Below are positions 1-8,374 of a stretch of 33,993 nucleotides of DNA, piece by piece. The position numbers and the translations under genes were made by a program. Numbering within the stretch: position 1 is the first letter of the stretch; each line of letters starts with the position of its first letter. This DNA comes from Ruminococcus sp. (GTDB taxonomy: Bacteria > Bacillota > Clostridia > Oscillospirales > Ruminococcaceae), in the NCBI GenBank assembly GCA_014799735.1, contig JAAVHL010000122.1, forward strand, positions 1-33,993, in the 5' to 3' direction. The notes beneath the pieces are model-generated. The model was not told the origin of the DNA and did no database searches. It worked only from the letters and a program-made list of their open reading frames with translations.

Positions 1-377
1 CGTTACTATGCTTGGAAATCCCAACAAAGTATTGTTCGTTGAAAACATGTCCACAATCTGCTTTCAGCAGATGACTGTTTTCAAGGGTTACTTTGCTGCG
101 TACTGCAGCAAGGAGGGGCGGTCGTGTTCGCCCCTCCTCGTAGCCCTCGCGAAGAGAGGGTTTGGCGCCGTCATTTCTCACCTCCTGCTCCGTTTCGGAG
201 GCTATGCGCCTGCGGGCGCAAGGAGGGGATTTCGCGCTCTGCGGAGCGCGACCAAAGGGCTCCGCCCTCTGGACTTCTGCGAGCTGGGCTCAGCTCGACC
301 AGCTTTTGTCGGCGGCTTCGCCGCCGAAGTGCCACGACCGCTTGTAAATCAAAATTTATCACCTTTATCGACAAACT
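1..377. repeat. Gene-free palindrome cluster with a repeat end
   Basis: No credible gene is present. At least eight short inverted repeats follow one another: arms at 112-120/129-137 (GGAGGGGCG), 188-191/197-200, 206-210/215-219, 233-239/244-250 (CGCGCTC), 256-260/264-268, 281-285/292-296, and 311-325 (GGCGGCTTCGCCGCC). The right end, 345-370, is identical over 26 nt to the reverse complement of 31584-31609. Positions 297-325 are nearly identical to 31666-31694. This marks a dispersed repeat family whose left part may lie outside the window. Open frames here are by-products of the GC-rich palindromes. Confidence 0.6.
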
Positions 378-379
378 GA

Positions 380-422
380 GAGGATAGAATTTTGCGGGTA
401 CAAATTCTATCCTCTGTTTTTT
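380..422. terminator. Intrinsic terminator at the end of the EAL gene
   Basis: A perfect 13-bp stem (GAGGATAGAATTT at 380-392, complement at 402-414) with a 9-nt loop. On the plus strand it is followed by TGTTTTTT, so it best terminates rightward transcripts. On the minus strand the following bases are only moderately T-rich, so for the EAL gene it is a plausible but weaker terminator. Confidence 0.6.
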
Positions 423-1629
423 ATCTTCGTTTCAAGTCCACGCAGACAACAATAAGCTTTCCGTCTCTGCCGTAAAGGTGGGAGGAAATGGTCTTGCAGT
501 TCTTTCCCGTGGCGGCGGATATGTACCAGCCCGAAATGAACGGATCCTCGATCTGCTCCTTTATGGCGTAAAAATAGTTCTTGATATCGTGGTTAACTCC
601 CCGTATGGCGGGAGTGTAGCCGGGCAGTATCTCGCAGCCGTCGCTCATGACCGTGTCGGATATCTGAAAGCCCTTTTCGTCGATAAGGAACACGCACTCT
701 ATCTCCTTGTGCTCTGAAACGTACTGCTTGAGAATAGCGTCGTATTCCTCCCGCTCGGCGCCTGTCAGGGTGCTGATAAGGTCGTAGATTATCCTTTTGT
801 ACGCCTCTATCTGCACGTTCACCACAGTGGGGTTATTTTTTATGCTCAGATTGAGCTTTACAGCGGCGTCCTCCAGCTTCAGCCTTGCCTCATTGGAGAA
901 GATATAGTTGAACTGCTCTGGCTTGGAGAAATAGAAGCCCTGAAAGTAGTCCACACCCATAAGCATACAGGTTATTACCTCGTCCACGGTCTCAACGCCC
1001 TCGGCGACCGTAAGCGCGCCGATACGCTTGGCGGTGTTTATAATGGACTTGAAAACCTCCTGATTATAGGAGTTGGACTCGATATTGCTGATAATAGCGC
1101 GGTCTATCTTGATAATATCGGGGTTGACCAGCATTATCCTGTTCATTGTGTCAAGACCGGTGCTTACGTTGTCCAGAGCGATAAGGAAGCCCTTGGAGCG
1201 GTAGAAGTCCACAAACATCATAAGGTCGTAGCTGTCCCTTACATAGGACTCGTTAAGCTCAATGACCACGTTTTCGGGGGAGATGTGGTTTTCGGCGGCA
1301 GTCCTCATTATCTCGCCGTTGCCGGGTACAGTGCTGTTCAGCACCGAGGTCTCGAAATTGATAAACAGCGTGGGAGCGGTCTCCTGCCTGTGGGTAAACG
1401 CGTTCATAGCCCTTTCGCGGCAGAGCCTGTCAACGTAAAGCACGCAGTCGTTTTCCCGCGCGTAATTGAAAAGGAGGGTCGGCGATACAGAGTCGCCGTG
1501 ATAATCGCCGCGGGCAAGCGCTTCAAGACCTATGACCTTTTTGGTATTCAGGGAATATATGGGCTGGAAATCCACATAAATATCCTTATTTTCGATAATT
1601 TCGTTTACAATTTCCGAAGTAATTTTCAT
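421..1629 (-). CDS. EAL-domain c-di-GMP protein, YkuI-like
   Basis: This 402-residue protein has an N-terminal EAL domain (about 1-250) and a C-terminal region (about 270-402) resembling the PAS-like YkuI_C signalling domain of Bacillus YkuI. EAL proteins hydrolyse or sense the second messenger c-di-GMP. Visible active-site residues are E36 (EALAR), N91 (FINF), E124 (IELNES), D153, K174 (IKIDR), E210 (AEGVE) and Q230 (FQGF). The second aspartate of the usual DDFG motif is replaced: the sequence reads LDNVSTG, with Asn at 154. A metal ligand is therefore altered, and the protein may be a weak enzyme or a c-di-GMP receptor. There is no signal peptide or membrane segment, so it should be cytosolic. 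The start is supported by AGGAG eight bases upstream. The small membrane protein at 1697-2050 lies just upstream in the same direction. Confidence 0.9.
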   Translation of the reverse strand: MKITSEIVNEIIENKDIYVDFQPIYSLNTKKVIGLEALARGDYHGDSVSPTLLFNYARENDCVLYVDRLCRERAMNAFTHRQETAPTLFINFETSVLNSTVPGNGEIMRTAAENHISPENVVIELNESYVRDSYDLMMFVDFYRSKGFLIALDNVSTGLDTMNRIMLVNPDIIKIDRAIISNIESNSYNQEVFKSIINTAKRIGALTVAEGVETVDEVITCMLMGVDYFQGFYFSKPEQFNYIFSNEARLKLEDAAVKLNLSIKNNPTVVNVQIEAYKRIIYDLISTLTGAEREEYDAILKQYVSEHKEIECVFLIDEKGFQISDTVMSDGCEILPGYTPAIRGVNHDIKNYFYAIKEQIEDPFISGWYISAATGKNCKTISSHLYGRDGKLIVVCVDLKRR

Positions 1630-1696
1630 AACATACTCCTGTCAGATCAGAGGATATACAGATAGGCGAACGAAACTGTGAGCGGTGCGCAGAGCG

Positions 1697-2050
1697 TTAT
1701 CGTTCCGCGGTATTTTCGCTTTTGCATTTTTCCCGCGCCTTGTCGTACAGCGCGTAAAGCTTCTGGACGCCGTTTTCCAGAAAATAGTAGTGAGCTATGT
1801 ACGGTATAAGCAGCGCCAGCATAAGGGCTGCGGCGGCGAGCATACCGATGTTTTCCGACACGAAAAACGCAATAAGGCTCATAAACATAAGCAGCGCAAA
1901 CAGTATGGTCACAAGGAAATGAATAAGTCTTTCGTGCTGCATGAAGCCGATCTTTATCAGCATTTCCGACGCAAGCGCGTCCGTATCCGTGCCGTCCTGT
2001 TCAAGAGCGGCGGTAATGAACGCGATATATTCGCTGAAATATTTTTTCAC
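1697..2050 (-). CDS. Small membrane protein, unknown function
   Basis: A 117-residue protein that I cannot assign to a family. It starts with GTG, chosen because GGGAGG sits about nine bases upstream. Two hydrophobic segments are evident (about residues 43-64 and 69-90), with a short charged N-terminus and a basic C-terminal tail (KAREKCKSENTAER). It is most likely a two-pass inner-membrane protein with both ends on the same side. It precedes the EAL gene by 67 bases on the same strand. The two probably share the promoter at 2190-2218, so a link to c-di-GMP signalling is possible but is only inferred from position. Confidence 0.65.
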   Translation of the reverse strand: MKKYFSEYIAFITAALEQDGTDTDALASEMLIKIGFMQHERLIHFLVTILFALLMFMSLIAFFVSENIGMLAAAALMLALLIPYIAHYYFLENGVQKLYALYDKAREKCKSENTAER

Positions 2051-2189
2051 GGAAAAACGCCTCCCGCTTCAAAATTATTTATACAGATTGTAGGTTGATT
2101 CCGTTTCCGTCAAAGCCGCAGATTTCGGCTTCCGGCACTTGTGCTGTGCCCGGATATTTACATAAAACACATTTTATATATTTTAATAT

Positions 2190-2218
2190 AGTATACCACA
2201 TTCAGCAAAAATTTTCAA
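2190..2218 (-). promoter_or_regulatory. Sigma-A-type promoter for the EAL unit
   Basis: On the minus strand, TTGAAA (2213-2218), a 17-bp spacer and TATACT (2190-2195). It would give a leader of roughly 130 nt before the GTG at 2050. The leader contains two small hairpins (CCGG..CCGG and GCCG..CGGC types). I recognise no known riboswitch class in it. Confidence 0.6.
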
Positions 2219-2298
2219 CAGATTTACAAAAAAAAATAACTTTTTTTTCAATTTTTGTATACTTTGCCTAATATTATAAAAATTCCTCCGCAAATATA

Positions 2299-2336
2299 AA
2301 CTGCCCCAAAAGATCATCTGACCTTTGGAGGCAGTT
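2299..2336 (-). terminator. Hairpin after gpmI
   Basis: Inverted repeat AACTGCC/GGCAGTT with an internal mismatch and an AAAG/CTTT inner stem. On the minus strand it follows gpmI by about 35 bases and is followed by a modestly T-rich TATATTTG. It is a weak but plausible end of the glycolytic transcript. The rest of the 2051-2370 gap holds the EAL promoter and A/T-rich sequence, with no gene. Confidence 0.5.
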
Positions 2337-2370
2337 CAAAAAATTATATGCGGGGGAATTGTCAAAAAGC

Positions 2371-3891
2371 TCAGACAATAAGAGATTTTCCCGTCATTTC
2401 CGCAGGCTGGGGAAGTCCGAGTATCTCCAGCATTGTAGGAGCGATATCGGCAAGAACGCCGCCCTCGCGGAGCTTGCAGTCGCCGTATCCAACAACGATA
2501 AGGGGAACGGGATTTGTTGTGTGCGCCGTAAAGGGCGAGCCGTCCGCTTCCATAAGCTTGTCGGCGTTGCCGTGGTCTGCGGTGATTATCGCCGCGCCGC
2601 CCTTGGCAAGGATAGCGTTAACCATTCTGCCTACGCACTCGTCAACAGCCTCAACGGCAGCCTTTGCGGCGTCGAAAACGCCTGTGTGACCTACCATATC
2701 GCAGTTCGCGTAGTTGAGGATTATAACGTCGTACTTGTCGGAATCAATAGCCTTTTCCACCGCGTCCGTAACCTCGTATGCGCTCATTTCGGGCTTCATG
2801 TCGAAGGTTGCGATCTTGGGGGAATCAATGAGTATCCTGTCCTCGCCCTCAAAGGTGGTTTCCTCACCGCCGTTGAAGAAGAACGTTACGTGAGCGTACT
2901 TCTGTGTCTCGGCGATACGGAGCTGGGTCTTGCCCTGCTTGCTGAGGTACTCGCCCATTGTCATGGTGAGAGCCTCGGGAGGGAACGCTACGGAAACGTT
3001 GGGCATTTCCGCGTCGTACTGAGCCATGCAGACAAACTTAACGGGGAAGAAGCCGTTCCGTCTTTCAAAGCCAGTGAAAGCCTCGTCCACAAAGGAGCGG
3101 GTGATCTGTCTTGCGCGGTCGGGACGGAAATTAAAGAAGATAATGCTGTCATCAGCCTTTATCATGCCGTTCTTGTCAACAACTGTGGGGAGCATAAACT
3201 CGTCGGTAACGTCGTTCTTGTAGGAATTTCTGATAGCCTCGACAGGGTCTGTTTCCTGAACGCCCTCGCCGTAAACAAGCGCGCTGTAAGCCTTTTCAAC
3301 TCTGTCCCACATATTGTCTCTGTCCATTGCGTAGAAACGTCCGGCAATTGTAGCCACAGAGCCTGCGCCGATCTTCTTGATCTCGGCAACAAGCTCCTCC
3401 ATGTACTCCGCAGCGGAGGAGGGGGGAACGTCACGTCCGTCAAGGAAAGCGTGGACGTAAACCTTGTCCAGACCGTTTTTCTTAGCCATTTCAAGCAGGC
3501 CGTAAAGATGCTCCGAATGGCTGTGAACGCCGCCGGGGGAGAGAAGTCCCATAAGGTGGAGCGCGCTGCCCTTAGCCTTGCAGTTCTCGATAGCTGCCGT
3601 AAGAGCGGGATTTTTGAAGAAGTCTCCGTCCTTGATGGACTTGGAGATCTTAACCAGCATCTGGTAAACTATTCTGCCCGCGCCGATGTTGGTGTGACCT
3701 ACCTCGGAGTTTCCCATCTGACCGTCGGGGAGACCAACGTCCAGACCCGACGCGCCTATGATAGTGTTGGGGCACTCGGCAAAATACTTGTCGAGATTAG
3801 GCTTTTTTGCGGCGGCAATGGCGTTGCCGTAGGAATCCTTGTTGATGCCGAAGCCGTCCATAATAATCAAAGCAAGAGGTTTTTTGCTCAT
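2371..3891 (-). CDS. gpmI: Cofactor-independent phosphoglycerate mutase
   Basis: This enzyme interconverts 3- and 2-phosphoglycerate in glycolysis using two manganese ions and a phosphoserine intermediate. The 506-residue length is normal for the family. Visible signatures are the N-terminal metal-binding DGFGIN (residues 12-17), the catalytic serine S62 in [14 protein letters not shown], the substrate-binding [11 protein letters not shown], and the C-terminal metal site ADHGNAD followed by TAHTTNPVP. The start is preceded by AAGGAATG. It lies downstream of the 106-residue membrane protein and tpiA on the same strand. Together with pgk this forms a lower-glycolysis cluster that lacks gap and eno inside the window. 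Confidence 0.97.
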   Translation of the reverse strand: MSKKPLALIIMDGFGINKDSYGNAIAAAKKPNLDKYFAECPNTIIGASGLDVGLPDGQMGNSEVGHTNIGAGRIVYQMLVKISKSIKDGDFFKNPALTAAIENCKAKGSALHLMGLLSPGGVHSHSEHLYGLLEMAKKNGLDKVYVHAFLDGRDVPPSSAAEYMEELVAEIKKIGAGSVATIAGRFYAMDRDNMWDRVEKAYSALVYGEGVQETDPVEAIRNSYKNDVTDEFMLPTVVDKNGMIKADDSIIFFNFRPDRARQITRSFVDEAFTGFERRNGFFPVKFVCMAQYDAEMPNVSVAFPPEALTMTMGEYLSKQGKTQLRIAETQKYAHVTFFFNGGEETTFEGEDRILIDSPKIATFDMKPEMSAYEVTDAVEKAIDSDKYDVIILNYANCDMVGHTGVFDAAKAAVEAVDECVGRMVNAILAKGGAAIITADHGNADKLMEADGSPFTAHTTNPVPLIVVGYGDCKLREGGVLADIAPTMLEILGLPQPAEMTGKSLIV

Positions 3892-3953
3892 AAAATCATT
3901 CCTTTATTAGAAATTAGAGGGTAGAAAATGGCTTTGTCCGTACCCCGAAAACG

Positions 3954-4274
3954 CTATATATTGAAGTTTTTGGGGACAAACCAGAACCCCACATAGTAAC
4001 GGGTCTCGTCCTCAAAGGGGTCATAGTCCTTCCAGACCTTGTAGAACAAGCCGCAGTAATCCACGCTGCCGTTGTCGTACTCAATAACGGGATAGCAGAA
4101 CAGCGGCGGCTGGTTGTTTTTCTTTGCGCGGAGCAAGTCCACCGAAAACAGCACAGCGGCAATTCCGAGGACTGTTATACAGGTCACGGATATGATCTTC
4201 CGCACTTTTGGGGACATGGCCTTGTTCCGTTTTTGTTCTTCTTTTCGGGCAAGCTTAAGACGTTTGGATTTCAT
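3954..4274 (-). CDS. Single-pass membrane protein, unknown function
   Basis: A 106-residue protein with a strongly basic N-terminus (KSKRLKLARKEEQKRNK), one hydrophobic helix (about 27-48) and a short extracytoplasmic domain rich in Tyr, Trp and Asp (for example GLFYKVWKDYDPFED and YYVGFWFVPKNFN). I recall similar small proteins in Clostridia but know of no function. An orientation with the N-terminus inside is expected from the charge distribution. It sits between tpiA and gpmI. The strong palindrome at 4307-4338 separates it from tpiA. The start is preceded by AAAGGGCAGG. Confidence 0.6.
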   Translation of the reverse strand: MKSKRLKLARKEEQKRNKAMSPKVRKIISVTCITVLGIAAVLFSVDLLRAKKNNQPPLFCYPVIEYDNGSVDYCGLFYKVWKDYDPFEDETRYYVGFWFVPKNFNI

Positions 4275-4306
4275 AGTACCTGCCCTTTCTCTGAAGCTGA
4301 CATATA

Positions 4307-4338
4307 GTTACCCGCCCCCTTAGTGGGGGCTTGGTAAC
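4307..4338. repeat. Strong GC-rich palindrome between tpiA and the next gene
   Basis: GTTACC (4307-4312) pairs with GGTAAC (4333-4338), and GCCCCC (4314-4319) pairs with GGGGGC (4325-4330). Neither strand has a T-run after the stem, so a classical terminator is unlikely. In the tpiA transcript it could stabilise or process mRNA. Confidence 0.5.
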
Positions 4339-4407
4339 GTACGGTTCATATGGTTTTACATTTGGGGAGACATTGCCCGCAGGGGCGTGCCAATACAGGC
4401 TCCCTGC

Positions 4408-5181
4408 TTAGCCGTTGATTGCAGCCTGTACAATAGTGTTGAAATCAGCAGCTTTGAGGGACGCGCCGCCGATAAGTCCGCCGTCAACGTTGGGCTTGGA
4501 AAGAAGCTCGGCAGCGTTGCCTGCGTTCATGGAGCCGCCGTACTGGATAGTAACAGCGTTCGCGGTAGCCTGATCGTAAAGCTTTGCAAGAGTTGCGCGG
4601 ATAAAGCCGCAGACCTCCTCAGCCTGATCGGCGGTAGCGGTCTTGCCTGTGCCGATAGCCCAAACAGGCTCGTAAGCGATAACGGTTTTCTTAACGTCCT
4701 CAGCGGAAACGTCGAACAGGTCAAGCTTGATCTGACGTGCAACTACCTCGTCGGTAATGCCGCACTCGCGCTCCCAGAGAAGCTCGCCCACGCAGACGAT
4801 AGGCTTCAGACCCGCAGCAAGAGCAGCTTTTGTTCTCTTGTTTACGGTCTCGTCTGTCTCGCCGAAGTACTGACGTCTCTCGGAGTGACCGATAACAACG
4901 TACTCAACGCCGATCTCGGTGAGCATATCAGCGGAAATTTCGCCTGTGAAAGCGCCGCTCTTTTCAAAGTGAACGTTCTCCGCGCCGATCTTAACGTTCG
5001 AGCCTGCAACTGTGTTTACGGCAGTTTCAAGGTTTGTGTAGGGTACGCACGCGATAACCTCTACCTCGCCCGCGTTTGCAACCAGCGGCTTGATAGCTTC
5101 CAGAAGCTCCTTGGCTTCGGGACGGGTCTTGTTCATTTTCCAGTTTCCTGCGATGATAGCTTTTCTCAATGACTTGTTCAT
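4408..5181 (-). CDS. tpiA: Triosephosphate isomerase
   Basis: Interconverts dihydroxyacetone phosphate and glyceraldehyde-3-phosphate. The 257-residue length is typical. Catalytic residues are visible: K15 in AGNWKMNK, H99 in IGHSERR and E171 in AYEPVWAIGTGK. The phosphate-binding GGASL follows near the C-terminus. The start follows AAAAAGGAG with normal spacing. Upstream is the LRR gene; downstream are the small membrane protein and gpmI. It seems to have its own promoter: an extended -10 (TGGTATAAT, minus strand, 5234-5239) lies about 50 bases upstream, and the leader carries a small GCGTG/CACGC hairpin. Confidence 0.97.
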   Translation of the reverse strand: MNKSLRKAIIAGNWKMNKTRPEAKELLEAIKPLVANAGEVEVIACVPYTNLETAVNTVAGSNVKIGAENVHFEKSGAFTGEISADMLTEIGVEYVVIGHSERRQYFGETDETVNKRTKAALAAGLKPIVCVGELLWERECGITDEVVARQIKLDLFDVSAEDVKKTVIAYEPVWAIGTGKTATADQAEEVCGFIRATLAKLYDQATANAVTIQYGGSMNAGNAAELLSKPNVDGGLIGGASLKAADFNTIVQAAING

Positions 5182-5233
5182 ATTGATTACTCCTTTTTGT
5201 TATAGCGTGAAAGCCACGCAAAATATCAATTTT

Positions 5234-5239
5234 ATTATA
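5234..5239 (-). promoter_or_regulatory. Extended -10 element for tpiA
   Basis: On the minus strand, TGGTATAAT places a perfect TATAAT about 53 bases before the tpiA start. The -35 region is poor, which fits an extended -10 promoter. Confidence 0.45.
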
Positions 5240-5314
5240 CCATATTTTTACGGGGAATATATTGCTTTTTTGTTAATATAATATCATTTTGCATTTGCCT
5301 GCATATTATAAAAA

Positions 5315-6679
5315 TCAGCTGTCCACCTCACAGTCGGGGTGATCTTTTATGAATGTCTCAACATATTTCTTTGATTCTTTATTGTATGACCAGCTTGTGC
5401 AGTATATATTAAGGTATTCCAAATTATCGGCGTTCTCCAAGAAAGAAAAATCTTCTATGTCGTCGCTGTATGACAAATCAAGCCTTTTCAGACCTTTAAT
5501 ATCTTTGAGAGGGCTCGTTTCAAATCTGCCAAGGTTTGATGAAATATAGAGCTCTTCAAGCTTTGTAAGCTCTTTGAGCGGAGAAATATCCTTAATTTTA
5601 TTAAAGTATAAATTCAGATATTTCAATTCGGAAAGCTTTTTAACGTCGGGAATATATTGAATGTTATTGTCACATAATGAGAGTTCTTCAAGCTTTGTCA
5701 GATTTTTTACAAAATACGGTTTTGGAAGATAGCAGCCTTTCATTGTCAGAGATTTAAGGTTAGTAAGCTTTGCTATTTGTTTCGTGTCAATGCGCTCGTA
5801 ATACGGTATGCAGCCGCCGTAATAATAGCATATTTCAAGCTCTTCAAGATTTGTCAGCTCGGCAATACCGTTAAATGCTTCTTCCGGATAAAACGAACAG
5901 TTCGACAAACCAAGCGATTTAAGCTGTTTAAGCTCAGAAAGCTGGTTCTTGTCAGTTATCTGCGCTCCGTAAATCCGCAGATAGAAGAGGTCGGTCATGT
6001 CCTGCAAGATTTCCAGTCCGTCTTCAAGAGATTCGTTTACGATATCAAGTCTTTTAAGCTTTTTCATAGCGCCTATAGGGGATATATCCTCGGTGTCGCA
6101 GTAAAGCGTTAAATTTTCAATTTTTGTCAGATTCTTCAGCCCGGAAATATCAATATTGTTTTTCTCGTGATAAATTTCATAAGCATAAGGATCGTCCCGT
6201 AAAATCAAATGCAGCTCTTCAAGGTTTATAAGATTTCCTATTGAGGAAACATCCTCGCAGCTTTCGCTTTCACATCTCAAAAATTTTAAGGACGTCATAT
6301 TTCCCAGATACGAAATATCGTCTATGCTTCCCGAATATTCGGGGGAAGTAACCGAAAACCAAGCAAGATTTTTAATATACGCAAGGGACTCCTCGTTTTC
6401 CAGTTCACAGTTTATTATCATGAGCTTGTAAAGATTTGGAAACTTTTCCGCAAGCACCTTGCAGTCAATAGTCTCTTCATTTGGGATCTCATATGCTTTT
6501 CCGCATTCATTTGCATATTCGTAAACATAGTGTGATTGCCTGCAAAGGCAGAGCTGCCTTACGTTTGCAGGAATGGAATTTCCGTAAAATTCAACCGTTT
6601 CACTTTCCGCAGACCCGCGGACAGACAAAACGATCGGAATAACGATCAAAGCCAAAACAATACTCAAAAGCTTTTTCAT
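5315..6679 (-). CDS. Secreted internalin-like leucine-rich-repeat protein
   Basis: A 454-residue protein with an N-terminal signal peptide (MKKLLSIVLALIVIPIVLSVRGSA, residues 1-24) followed almost entirely by 20-24-residue leucine-rich repeats. Typical units read LTNLEELEI, LKSLTMKG, LTKLEELSL, LSELKYLNL and DISPLKELTKLEEL. This is the internalin/bacterial LRR type used for protein-protein contacts outside the cell. I see no C-terminal sorting signal, lipobox or membrane anchor, so it may be freely secreted or held non-covalently. It sits between pgk and tpiA. Its base composition is visibly more A/T-rich than these neighbours, consistent with later insertion into the glycolytic cluster. The ligand is unknown. 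Confidence 0.85.
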   Translation of the reverse strand: MKKLLSIVLALIVIPIVLSVRGSAESETVEFYGNSIPANVRQLCLCRQSHYVYEYANECGKAYEIPNEETIDCKVLAEKFPNLYKLMIINCELENEESLAYIKNLAWFSVTSPEYSGSIDDISYLGNMTSLKFLRCESESCEDVSSIGNLINLEELHLILRDDPYAYEIYHEKNNIDISGLKNLTKIENLTLYCDTEDISPIGAMKKLKRLDIVNESLEDGLEILQDMTDLFYLRIYGAQITDKNQLSELKQLKSLGLSNCSFYPEEAFNGIAELTNLEELEICYYYGGCIPYYERIDTKQIAKLTNLKSLTMKGCYLPKPYFVKNLTKLEELSLCDNNIQYIPDVKKLSELKYLNLYFNKIKDISPLKELTKLEELYISSNLGRFETSPLKDIKGLKRLDLSYSDDIEDFSFLENADNLEYLNIYCTSWSYNKESKKYVETFIKDHPDCEVDS

Positions 6680-6703
6680 AAAGCCCCTCCGTTGATAACG
6701 TCC

Positions 6704-6925
6704 CTACTCTTTGTTTTTACGCCTTTTCTGTCCGTTCTGAACTCCACCCGAACCGAAGTTCGCGGAATTGTCCCTGTTGCCGTTACCGTTTCCGCTGAAC
6801 AGATTGAACTCCAGCTTGTTATGGTGCGGAGCAAGCAGCGCGCCCAAAACAAATCCAGCCGCAAAGCAGACCGCCATGCAGATTATGCAGAAGCCGTTGT
6901 CCTTGAAAAATTTTTTAATTTCCAT
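6704..6925 (-). CDS. Small membrane-anchored protein, unknown
   Basis: A 73-residue protein with one hydrophobic segment (about 10-32, IICMAVCFAAGFVLGALLA) and a hydrophilic Gly/Asn-rich, finally basic tail (GNGNGNRDNSANFGSGG, then KRRKNKE). The start is supported by AAGGAG upstream. It lies between pgk and the LRR gene, 24 bases before the latter, so the two are probably co-transcribed. No family is recognised. It could also be a poorly conserved orphan. Confidence 0.5.
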   Translation of the reverse strand: MEIKKFFKDNGFCIICMAVCFAAGFVLGALLAPHHNKLEFNLFSGNGNGNRDNSANFGSGGVQNGQKRRKNKE

Positions 6926-6948
6926 AAAAACTCCTTATTTACAATAAT

Positions 6949-6975
6949 GCGGAGAACGGAAAATCCGTCCTCCGC
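6949..6975 (-). terminator. Hairpin downstream of pgk
   Basis: A near-perfect stem (GCGGAG.ACGGA / TCCGT.CTCCGC) 20 bases after the pgk stop. On the minus strand the following bases are ATTATTGTAAAT, so termination is probably partial. It may attenuate expression of the small protein and LRR gene that follow. Confidence 0.45.
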
Positions 6976-6993
6976 AATCTATACTTTGATGAC

Positions 6994-8220
6994 TTACGCT
7001 TTCTCTGCGATAACGTCAACGCCGGGAAGAACCTTGCCCTCAAGGTATTCGAGGGAAGCTCCGCCGCCTGTGGAGATGTGAGACATCTTGTCAGCAAAGC
7101 CAAGCTGCATTACAGCCGCTGCAGAGTCGCCGCCGCCGATAATTGTGGTAGCGTCTGTCTCTGCAAGAGCCTTTGCAACAGCGATAGTACCCTTTGCAAG
7201 TGTGGGGTTCTCGAACACGCCCATAGGACCGTTCCAAACTACGGTCTTAGCGGACTTAACAGCGTCTGCGAAAAGTTCCATTGTCTTTGTGCCGATGTCA
7301 AGACCCATCTTGTCAGCGGGAATCTTGTCAGCGTCAACAACTTCTACAGCGATGTCGCCGTCGATAGGATCGGGGAATGCAGCCGCGATAGTTGTGTCGA
7401 TAGGAAGAAGCAGCTTCTTGCCTGCCTTTTCAGCCTTAGCCATCATTTCCTTGCAGTAGTCGATCTTCTCGTCGTCAACGAGAGAAGTACCAACCTCGTA
7501 GCCCTTAGCCTTAAGGAATGTGTAAGCCATACCGCCGCCGATGATAAGAGTGTCGCACTTTTCGATAAGGTTGGAGATAACGTTCAGCTTGTCAGCAACC
7601 TTTGCTCCGCCGAGGATAGCAACGAAAGGACGAACGGGAACCTCAACAGCGTTTCCGAGATACTGAATTTCTTTCTGCATCAGGTAACCTACAGCGGTCT
7701 CCTTAACGAACTTTGTAACGCCTGCTGTGGAAGCGTGAGCGCGGTGAGCGGAGCCGAAAGCGTCCATAACGAATACCTGACCGTCAACCAGATCAGCAAG
7801 CTCCTTGGAGAGATTTTCGCCGTTCTTGGTCTCGTCAGCGCCGCGGAATCTTGTGTTCTGGAGAACAACGATATCGCCGTCAGCCATAGCCGAAACAGCA
7901 GCCTTAGCGTTGTCGCCTACAACCGTGTCGTCAGCAGCGAATGTTACCTTAGTGCCGGGGAGCAGCTCAGCAAGTCTGTCCGCCGCGGGCTTAAGAGAGA
8001 ATTTATCCTCGGGACCGTTCTTGGGCTTGCCCAGGTGAGAGCAGAGAACTACTCTGCCGCCGTCCGCAATAAGTTTCTTGATAGTGGGGAGAGCCGCCTG
8101 GATACGGTTGTCGTTAGTGATTTTTCCGTCCTTGAGGGGAACGTTGAAGTCCACTCTCACGAGAACCTTTTTGCCCTTTACGCTGATGTCGTCAACTGTT
8201 ACCTTGTTTAAACCTGCCAT
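6994..8220 (-). CDS. pgk: Phosphoglycerate kinase
   Basis: Transfers phosphate from 1,3-bisphosphoglycerate to ADP in glycolysis. The 408-residue length is slightly above the bacterial norm. Visible signatures are VRVDFNVPL (about 21-29), the substrate loop [19 protein letters not shown], the nucleotide-binding [10 protein letters not shown] and the C-terminal GGGDSAAAV. The start is preceded by AAAGGACG. It heads the lower-glycolysis cluster on the minus strand. A plausible promoter lies at 8296-8324, and the leader carries an unusual nested dyad. Confidence 0.97.
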   Translation of the reverse strand: MAGLNKVTVDDISVKGKKVLVRVDFNVPLKDGKITNDNRIQAALPTIKKLIADGGRVVLCSHLGKPKNGPEDKFSLKPAADRLAELLPGTKVTFAADDTVVGDNAKAAVSAMADGDIVVLQNTRFRGADETKNGENLSKELADLVDGQVFVMDAFGSAHRAHASTAGVTKFVKETAVGYLMQKEIQYLGNAVEVPVRPFVAILGGAKVADKLNVISNLIEKCDTLIIGGGMAYTFLKAKGYEVGTSLVDDEKIDYCKEMMAKAEKAGKKLLLPIDTTIAAAFPDPIDGDIAVEVVDADKIPADKMGLDIGTKTMELFADAVKSAKTVVWNGPMGVFENPTLAKGTIAVAKALAETDATTIIGGGDSAAAVMQLGFADKMSHISTGGGASLEYLEGKVLPGVDVIAEKA

Positions 8221-8251
8221 AGTAATGACGTCCTTTCATAAAAAAGATTTG

Positions 8252-8285
8252 GGGCGAACGGATATCCGTTAAATATTTAACGCCC
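8252..8285. promoter_or_regulatory. Nested dyad in the pgk leader
   Basis: Two perfect overlapping palindromes, AACGGATATCCGTT (8257-8270) and CGTTAAATATTTAACG (8267-8282), sit inside outer arms GGGCG/CGCCC. They lie between the likely pgk promoter and its start codon. They could be an operator or an mRNA structure; which one is not decided by sequence. Confidence 0.4.
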
Positions 8286-8295
8286 TGTCAATACT

Positions 8296-8324
8296 ATTTT
8301 ATACTATTTTCCCCAATTTAGCAA
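8296..8324 (-). promoter_or_regulatory. Likely pgk promoter
   Basis: On the minus strand, TTGCTA (8319-8324), a 17-bp spacer and TAAAAT (8296-8301). A TTGACA also occurs slightly downstream but has no good -10 at the right distance. Confidence 0.45.
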
Positions 8325-8374
8325 GGGGTTAGGGAAAATTTTTTGAAATATTTTTCAAATTTTCCACAGCGCGC

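Noticed and set aside
8..379. Overlapping open frames at the left edge
   Set aside because: They arise from GC-rich palindromes; composition is protein-unlike and no family is visible.
2091..2170. Possible short leader peptide before the 117-residue membrane protein
   Set aside because: An open minus-strand frame exists, but it has no ATG and no ribosome site.
2359..3924. Long plus-strand open frame opposite gpmI
   Set aside because: It is the mirror frame of a clear, motif-complete gpmI and has no recognisable domain or ribosome site.
7078..8211. Long plus-strand open frame opposite pgk
   Set aside because: Shadow of pgk; the minus-strand protein carries all kinase signatures.
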